Source of the DNA: Aquifex sp.
Lineage (GTDB): Bacteria > Aquificota > Aquificia > Aquificales > Aquificaceae
Direction of reading: 5' to 3'
Assembly (NCBI GenBank): GCA_015487405.1
Contig: WFPV01000174.1
Coordinates: 1-10,086 of the forward strand
Length of the DNA: 10,086 nt
Position numbers and translations under genes: made by a program. Positions 6,114 through 10,086 of this stretch are shown here, in pieces. The notes beneath the pieces are model-generated. The model saw only the letters and a program-made list of their open reading frames with translations, was not told the DNA's origin and did not search any database. Within the stretch, counting starts at the first letter, position 1, and every line of letters begins with the position of its first letter.

Positions 6114-6646
6114 GTCCAGACCTTAGAAAAGTCTAAGGTCAGCTTACATTCCTCTAAATCAAAAGTGAATGAATCCTTTACCGCGTCAAACACTTTAACG
6201 TATTTTCCTTCTCTTAGTTCGTAAATCTTCGCTTTCTTAATCTCGGGGTAAACCACTACGAAGTATTTAACCCCTTCTCTCTCGTAGATTTCCCTTTTCA
6301 GTTTTTCGTCTTTCTCCCTCGTGCTCTCAGAGATAACTTCAAAAACTATCTTGGGAGGTTTTAAAAGCTTCTTTTCTACCTTTTCACAGGTTACGTAAAC
6401 GTCAGGTCTCAAAACGGTGCTCTCATCAACCACGTAGTCGGTGTCTATACCCACTACGCATTTAGAACAGTTCTCCTCAAGGAACTCATCAAGAAAACGG
6501 AAAATTTTTCCGACAATCCTCTGATGTTCAAAGGTAGGCGATGCAAGAGCGTAAGGAATTCCTTCAATGAGCTCCCAATCCCCTTCCCACCTCTCGTAAT
6601 CCTTAATGGTGTATTTGGGAGGATACTTTAGGGCTAAATTCGTCAT
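6110..6646 (-). CDS. Uma2/DUF820 family protein, predicted PD-(D/E)XK nuclease fold
   Basis: A 178-residue protein of the Uma2 (DUF820) family. The opening KYTIKDYERWEGDWELIEG and then SPTFEHQRIVGKI is the typical family N-terminus. The core holds the restriction-endonuclease-like residues: LRPD (Asp82), VFEVISEST (Glu103) and downstream lysines in EKDEKLKRE (Lys115, Lys117). VKYFVVVYPEIKKAKIYEL follows, as usual for the family. These proteins are common in multiple copies in thermophiles and cyanobacteria; most have no known biological role, and nuclease activity is inferred from fold. Four cysteines (C60, C63, C88, C167) do not form an obvious metal site. Starts are divergent from the deacetylase with 12 bases between, and there is no Shine-Dalgarno. 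A regulatory or functional link to the deacetylase is unproven. Confidence 0.88.
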   Translation of the reverse strand: MTNLALKYPPKYTIKDYERWEGDWELIEGIPYALASPTFEHQRIVGKIFRFLDEFLEENCSKCVVGIDTDYVVDESTVLRPDVYVTCEKVEKKLLKPPKIVFEVISESTREKDEKLKREIYEREGVKYFVVVYPEIKKAKIYELREGKYVKVFDAVKDSFTFDLEECKLTLDFSKVWT

Positions 6647-6659
6647 ACTTATTAATATA
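6644..6659. promoter_or_regulatory. Interlocked divergent promoters of the Uma2 gene and the HDAC-like gene
   Basis: Only 12 bases separate the two start codons. On the minus strand TATATT (6659 to 6654) ends 7 bases before the Uma2 ATG. On the plus strand CATACT (6644-6649) ends 9 bases before the deacetylase ATG. Each candidate -10 overlaps the start codon of the other gene, so both messages should be leaderless or nearly so and polymerase at one start would exclude the other. The plus-strand hexamer is only 4 of 6. Confidence 0.45.
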
Positions 6660-7795
6660 TGGAAGCTAAGCTTATCGGCAGTTTAAGATATGCAAAATAC
6701 AGGTATCCTAAAAATCACCCCTTAAAGATTCCGAGGGTCTCCCTCTTAATGAGATTTCTAAAAGTAATGAACCTAATAGAGCCTGAAGAAGTTATAGAGA
6801 GTAGGAAGGCAACCGACGAGGAGCTACTCCTATTCCATACCGAGGACTACATAAAAACCCTCAAACTCGCAGAGGCATGCCAGTGTGTTCCCAACGGAGC
6901 CCGGGAGAAGTATAACATCGGAAGTTACGAAAATCCTGTATCTTACGCTATGTTTACAGGCTCCTCCTTGGCTACCGGCTCAACCATCCAGGCAATAGAG
7001 GAATTTCTGAAAGGAAATAAGGTCTTCAACCCTGCAGGAGGCATGCACCACGCTTACAGGAATAGGGCAAACGGCTTTTGTTACATAAACGACCCGGCGG
7101 TAGGAATAGAGTATTTGAGGAAGAAAAAGGGTTTCAAAAGGATTCTTTATATAGATATAGACGCCCACCACTGCGACGGTGTTCAGGACGCATTCTACGA
7201 TACTGATGAGGTCTTTGTTCTCTCTCTTCATCAATCTCCCGAATACACCTTTCCCTTCAAGAGGGGATTTCTAGAAGAAATCGGTGAAGGGAGAGGAAGG
7301 GGATACAATCTAAACATTCCTTTACCAAAGGGATTGAACGATAACGAGTTTTTATTTGCCCTTGAGAAATCCTTAGAAATAGTTAAGGAGGTTTTTAAGC
7401 CGGAGATTTACCTCCTTCAGCTCGGAACGGACCCGCTCCTTGAGGATTACCTTTCTAAGTTTAATCTTTCAAACGTAGCCTTCTTAAGAGCTTTCAACAT
7501 GGTCAGGGAAACCTTCGGTGAGGGTGTTCATCTCGGAGGCGGCGGGTATCACCCTTACGCCCTTGCCCGTGCGTGGACCTTAATCTGGTGCGAGCTTTCG
7601 GGAAGGAAAGCTCCCGAGAAACTGACCGAGGAGACTAAAGAGCTTCTCCTTTCCATAGACTTTGAAGAGTTTGACGATGAGATGGACAGGAGTTATATGT
7701 TTGAGAGTTTAAGAGACCCCTATCGGGGTGGAGAGATAAGAAAGGAAGTAAGAGAAACCTTACAGAAAGCGAGAGCTTTAATCTTAAGCACTTAA
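6659..7795 (+). CDS. Histone deacetylase-like zinc deacetylase (HDLP/AcuC type)
   Basis: A 378-residue class I-type deacetylase of the arginase/deacetylase fold, which hydrolyses N-acetyl groups from lysine or polyamine-like substrates with one Zn ion. All catalytic residues are in place: the His pair H130-H131 in PAGGMHHA, the zinc site D168 and H170 in YIDIDAHHCDG, the third ligand D258 in LQLGTDPL, and the transition-state Tyr297 in GGGGYHP. D166 fills the charge-relay position. From memory it is nearly collinear with Aquifex aeolicus HDLP, including the ENPVSYAMFTGSSLATGS text, and starts one residue shorter. Bacterial members are often labelled acetoin-utilisation AcuC, but no acuA/acuB or acetyl-CoA synthetase gene is here, so that label is not supported. 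The natural substrate is unknown. Its stop shares TTAA with yggS. Confidence 0.93.
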   Translation: MEAKLIGSLRYAKYRYPKNHPLKIPRVSLLMRFLKVMNLIEPEEVIESRKATDEELLLFHTEDYIKTLKLAEACQCVPNGAREKYNIGSYENPVSYAMFTGSSLATGSTIQAIEEFLKGNKVFNPAGGMHHAYRNRANGFCYINDPAVGIEYLRKKKGFKRILYIDIDAHHCDGVQDAFYDTDEVFVLSLHQSPEYTFPFKRGFLEEIGEGRGRGYNLNIPLPKGLNDNEFLFALEKSLEIVKEVFKPEIYLLQLGTDPLLEDYLSKFNLSNVAFLRAFNMVRETFGEGVHLGGGGYHPYALARAWTLIWCELSGRKAPEKLTEETKELLLSIDFEEFDDEMDRSYMFESLRDPYRGGEIRKEVRETLQKARALILST

Positions 7796-8478
7796 TACTT
7801 TCTCTCACCGAAGAGTGCAGTCCCGACTCTAACAATCGTTGCCCCTTCCTCTATCGCCACCTCAAAGTCGTGGGACATTCCCATAGAGAGGTGTGGAAGC
7901 TTAACGTTAAATTCCCTTTCCAGCTCCTCTTTTAGCTCCCTTAACCTCCTAAAGTAGGGACGAACCTCCTCGGGGTCTTCCAAGTAGGGAGGGATACACA
8001 TGAGCCCAAGAACCCTGAGGTTTTGGAGAGAGAGCGTATACTCAAAAAGCTCCTTTAAATTTTGGGGCTCTACGCCCGCCTTGGTTTCCTCTCCTCCTAC
8101 GTTTACCTCTATTAAGACATTCTGCGTTATTCCCGCCTTCTGAGCCCTCTTTTGAATCTCGTCCGCAAGGCTCTTCCGGTCTAAGGAGTGTATTAAAACG
8201 ACTTTATTCATTAAATACTTCACCTTGTTGGTCTGCAAATACCCTATAAAGTGCCACTCTATGTTTAAATCCTGCAGAGCTTCAAACTTTTTCAGGAACT
8301 CTTGAACCCTGTTTTCTCCGTAAACCTTAAGTCCGCATCCGTAGAACTCCCTTATCTTTTCGGGCGGAACGGTCTTAGAAGCTCCGAGAAGTTTCACCTC
8401 TTCGGGTTTTCTTCCCGCACGCTCGCAGGCTTTGTGTATTCTTTCAAGAACAATTTCCAACCTTTGACAGGCTTCCAT
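7792..8478 (-). CDS. yggS: Pyridoxal phosphate homeostasis protein (YggS/PROSC/YBL036C family)
   Basis: A 228-residue single-domain PLP-binding TIM barrel of the alanine racemase N-terminal type. The PLP lysine is Lys35 in LLGASKTVPPEKI. Other family marks are YGENRVQEF, IEWHFIGYLQTNK, LIEVNVGGEETKAG, LGLMCIPP, and the phosphate-binding end SMGMSHDFEVAIEEGATIVRVGTALFG. The protein buffers free PLP and influences amino-acid and keto-acid balance; it has no known enzyme activity. The ATG at 8478 has no Shine-Dalgarno but has TAAAAT 8 bases upstream. In many bacteria yggS lies with proC or cell-division genes; here it stands alone. Length and motifs are normal. Confidence 0.95.
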   Translation of the reverse strand: MEACQRLEIVLERIHKACERAGRKPEEVKLLGASKTVPPEKIREFYGCGLKVYGENRVQEFLKKFEALQDLNIEWHFIGYLQTNKVKYLMNKVVLIHSLDRKSLADEIQKRAQKAGITQNVLIEVNVGGEETKAGVEPQNLKELFEYTLSLQNLRVLGLMCIPPYLEDPEEVRPYFRRLRELKEELEREFNVKLPHLSMGMSHDFEVAIEEGATIVRVGTALFGERKY

Positions 8479-8486
8479 AAGCTTTA

Positions 8487-8492
8487 ATTTTA
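8487..8492 (-). promoter_or_regulatory. Candidate -10 element of yggS
   Basis: On the minus strand TAAAAT (5 of 6 to TATAAT) ends 8 bases before the ATG at 8478, predicting a transcript with 0-2 untranslated bases. The sequence around it is A/T-rich, so a chance match is possible. Confidence 0.45.
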
Positions 8493-8528
8493 AAGCGACC
8501 GTAGGTATTCTCCAAAATGTTCACGAGA

Positions 8529-8663
8529 ATGCCAAGGATGAGGGAGAATAGAGATATGGGCTAATTGGGAATAGATGTAGGTCCAGAAGCTTTTCATCTC
8601 TGGTGGCACTCTTTAGCTAAGTTTTTAAGAAGTGTCGGTAGAAATGTTGTAGATAGGTTTTAA
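8529..8663 (+). pseudogene. Possible IS110-type transposase fragment
   Basis: In one plus-strand frame the text runs MPRMRENRDMG, stop, then LGIDVGPEAFHLWWH and SLAKFLRSVGRNVV to TAA at 8661. The second part resembles the recalled IS110/IS1111 block 'GxEPTGHYWxxLAxFLxxxGxxVVxVNP', with the spacing of G, E, W, LA, FL, G and VV kept by eye. It is broken by a stop and has neither the N-terminal DEDD start nor the C-terminal half, so it would be a dead scrap. It shares an upstream stretch with 1846-1893. The call is tentative. Confidence 0.33.
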
Positions 8664-8848
8664 GGCATATAAAACATAGGATGAAGAACTTTTACAGGCG
8701 TTTTTCTCACAATGCTAAATACGAAACTGTTTGGTCTTGGCTCTCTGCTTTCATCTTCATTTATTCCCTCGACTCTAATGTCTAAACTTGGCGTTCTCCT
8801 CTTGTCCGCTTTCTCTCCCTCTTTTTTTCCACATTTAGGACACATCAT
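8660..8848 (-). CDS. Hypothetical 62-residue protein with N-terminal CxxC
   Basis: The ORF begins MMCPKCGKKEGEKADKRR, a single zinc-ribbon-like CPKCG knuckle, and continues with polar low-complexity text (GINEDESREPRPNS) to a hydrophobic end. Only one CxxC pair exists, so a zinc site would need a partner or a dimer. A purine-rich AAGGAAG lies just upstream of the ATG at 8848. No family is recognised, and the tail may be a read-through into relic sequence. It may be a truncated gene or spurious. The remaining bases 8849-8922 show nothing else clear. Confidence 0.3.
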   Translation of the reverse strand: MMCPKCGKKEGEKADKRRTPSLDIRVEGINEDESREPRPNSFVFSIVRKTPVKVLHPMFYMP

Positions 8849-8922
8849 TCTTCCTTATTTCCTTTCGTCTATTTCGTAAACTACCCAAAAGTTTGATATC
8901 TTTAAGTTTCTATTTTATTTCA

Positions 8923-8928
8923 TATAAT
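8923..8928 (+). promoter_or_regulatory. -10 element (TATAAT) of trpC
   Basis: A perfect TATAAT ends 9 bases before the ATG at 8938, predicting an untranslated leader of only about 2-3 bases and therefore no room for a leader peptide or attenuator. There is no Shine-Dalgarno. TTGATA at 8893 is 24 bases upstream, too far for a normal -35. Confidence 0.6.
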
Positions 8929-8937
8929 AAATCCCTC

Positions 8938-9711
8938 ATGGGCTTTTTGGAAGAAGTTAGAGCACTCAAGGAAAAGGAGTTAAAAACTTCTCCTGAATAC
9001 TTAAGTTTTTTAGAAAAGAAGATTTATGAGAGAACAGATTTTTACGACTTTGAGAGAGCTCTCATGAGTTGTAGGACGAAGATAATCGCAGAAGTCAAGA
9101 AAGCTTCCCCTTCGGAAGGGAAGATAAAGGAGGTTAATCCGGAAGAGCAAGCAAAACTCTATGAAAAGGCAGGGGCGACTGCAATATCGGTTCTCACTGA
9201 GAAACACTACTTTAACGGCTCTTTAGAAGATTTAGAGAGGGTCCGAAAGGCTGTAAGCCTTCCAATTCTTAAGAAAGACTTTACCATTCACGAGGTTCAC
9301 ATCTTGGAGGCTAAGGCTTACGGAGCGGACATAGTCCTACTTATAGTGCGTATGCTATCGGACGATGAGCTTAAAAGGTTAATAAGGTTTGCAAGAGAGC
9401 TTTCCCTTTTCCCTCTCGTTGAAGTTTTTACCTTAGAGGAGGTAAAGAGAGCAATAGACGCAGGAGCTGAAATTATAGGTATAAACAATAGAGACCTCCA
9501 GACTTTCAGGATAGACCTGAACACCACCAAGGAGCTTGCGCCCAAGGCGAAGGAGCTGGGAGCAAGGTTCGTCATCTCGGAGAGCGGAATCTCTAGAAGG
9601 GAGGAAATTTTAGAACTTATGAACTACCAGGTTGACGCTTTCCTGATTGGAACTTCCCTCATGAAGAGTGAGGATCCTTATAGGAAATTGAGGGAGCTCT
9701 TGATTGGGTAG
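8938..9711 (+). CDS. trpC: Indole-3-glycerol phosphate synthase
   Basis: A 257-residue TIM barrel that closes the ring of 1-(2-carboxyphenylamino)-1-deoxyribulose 5-phosphate to indole-3-glycerol phosphate, the fourth step of tryptophan synthesis. Catalytic and binding residues are all visible: E52 and K54 in IIAEVKKASPSEG, K113 in PILKKDF, E162 in PLVEVF, N183 in IGINNRDL, and E215-S216 in ISESGIS. The phosphate-binding end GTSLMKSEDP is present. The ATG at 8938 matches the family start (GFLEEVRALKEKEL); the frame is open further upstream to a TTG at 8893, but that would cover the promoter. Length is normal for a monofunctional enzyme, not fused to TrpF. No other trp gene is in the window, consistent with scattered trp genes as recalled for Aquifex. 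Confidence 0.97.
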   Translation: MGFLEEVRALKEKELKTSPEYLSFLEKKIYERTDFYDFERALMSCRTKIIAEVKKASPSEGKIKEVNPEEQAKLYEKAGATAISVLTEKHYFNGSLEDLERVRKAVSLPILKKDFTIHEVHILEAKAYGADIVLLIVRMLSDDELKRLIRFARELSLFPLVEVFTLEEVKRAIDAGAEIIGINNRDLQTFRIDLNTTKELAPKAKELGARFVISESGISRREEILELMNYQVDAFLIGTSLMKSEDPYRKLRELLIG

Positions 9712-9748
9712 TAAAGCTTTAGCTAAAATTGATTTAAATTTATATAGA

Positions 9749-10086
9749 ATGAATATACTACAGTTTATAAAATTTGAAGATTGGATAGGAGAGATATCAA
9801 GAGATAAATTAAAAGATGTTTATATAACTGTGTATGAATTTACAGAAGATAAAAATGGGAGTTACACCATATTCTGTGGACTTTTACCTTATGAAGATGA
9901 ATTTATACAAGAGATTCTTAAACGTTGTGAATGGGATATAGAAATTGGATTTGGTCATCCTAGTTTTTGGAAAGATGAGAAAGGAAAGATTCATTATGAT
10001 AGATTTGGTTACACATTTAAAAATTTACCTTTTGAACCTTTAATAATTTACAGAGACTTTTATGGTTTACGTGAAGAGTATATAGA
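9749..10086 (+). CDS. AT-rich unknown protein, N-terminal part, runs off the right edge
   Basis: From the ATG at 9749 the frame is open for at least 112 codons to the window end. The protein is rich in acidic and aromatic residues: MNILQFIKFEDWIGE, then TIFCGLLPYEDEFIQEIL, HPSFWKDEKGKIHYDRFGY and EPLIIYRDFYGLREEYI. I cannot name it; the EPLIIYRxFxGxRxxYI text recalls large uncharacterised prokaryotic proteins, but this is memory only. The same frame is open back to a TTG at 9704 that overlaps the trpC stop and has GAGGGAG (9689-9695) upstream, so a coupled start is possible. Base composition differs sharply from its neighbours: I count 15 G+C in the 60 bases from 9781, against 34 of 60 in gyrB from 4141. 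This suggests recent transfer. Confidence 0.65.
   Translation, partial: MNILQFIKFEDWIGEISRDKLKDVYITVYEFTEDKNGSYTIFCGLLPYEDEFIQEILKRCEWDIEIGFGHPSFWKDEKGKIHYDRFGYTFKNLPFEPLIIYRDFYGLREEYI

Noticed and set aside
8893..8898. TTGATA as a -35 box for trpC
   Set aside because: The spacer to TATAAT at 8923 is 24 bases, well outside the normal 16-18.
1..10086. CRISPR array
   Set aside because: No spaced direct repeats of 24-37 bases were seen anywhere in the window.

Overview
The window looks like chromosomal DNA from a hyperthermophilic member of the Aquificales, close to Aquifex. The predicted proteins are rich in Lys, Glu, Arg, Ile and Val. The genes are packed with overlapping ends. The deacetylase at 6659-7795 is, as far as I can recall, a very close but non-identical match to the structurally studied HDLP of Aquifex aeolicus, so this is probably a relative of strain VF5 rather than VF5 itself. 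No database was consulted.

Layout. At 1-1057 (+) a radical SAM protein, cut by the left edge, is followed by a 4-base-overlapping ComF-type phosphoribosyltransferase gene. Tail to tail with it is a PlsC-type lysophospholipid acyltransferase gene (1033-1671, -). At 1672-2231 lies a 560-base stretch without an intact gene. It seems to hold decayed sequence and a piece resembling the right end and omega-RNA tail of an IS200/IS605-type element. Next is an unrecognised 144-aa gene (2232-2666, +) whose end overlaps a small basic protein gene (2635-2856, -). That small gene diverges from gyrB (2903-5284, +). gyrB is translationally coupled to a tandem universal stress protein gene (5277-6113, +). 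A Uma2/DUF820 gene (6110-6646, -) diverges, with 12 bases between start codons, from the HDAC-like gene (6659-7795, +). The HDAC-like gene runs into yggS (7792-8478, -). A second gene-poor stretch (8479-8937) has a possible IS110-like transposase scrap and a small one-CxxC ORF. trpC follows (8938-9711, +), and then the start of a markedly AT-rich unknown gene that leaves the window.

Functionally these are unrelated housekeeping genes: tryptophan synthesis, DNA topology, PLP homeostasis, phospholipid synthesis and stress. No multi-gene pathway or classical defence cassette is visible. The strongest system-level signal is in the expression architecture. Nearly every gene that begins a transcription unit has a -10-like hexamer (often exact TATAAT) ending 6-9 bases before its ATG and no Shine-Dalgarno sequence, which predicts leaderless or almost leaderless mRNAs. 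The coupled downstream genes (comF, usp) instead have strong Shine-Dalgarno sequences. All four convergent gene pairs overlap at their 3' ends, and I see no intrinsic terminators.
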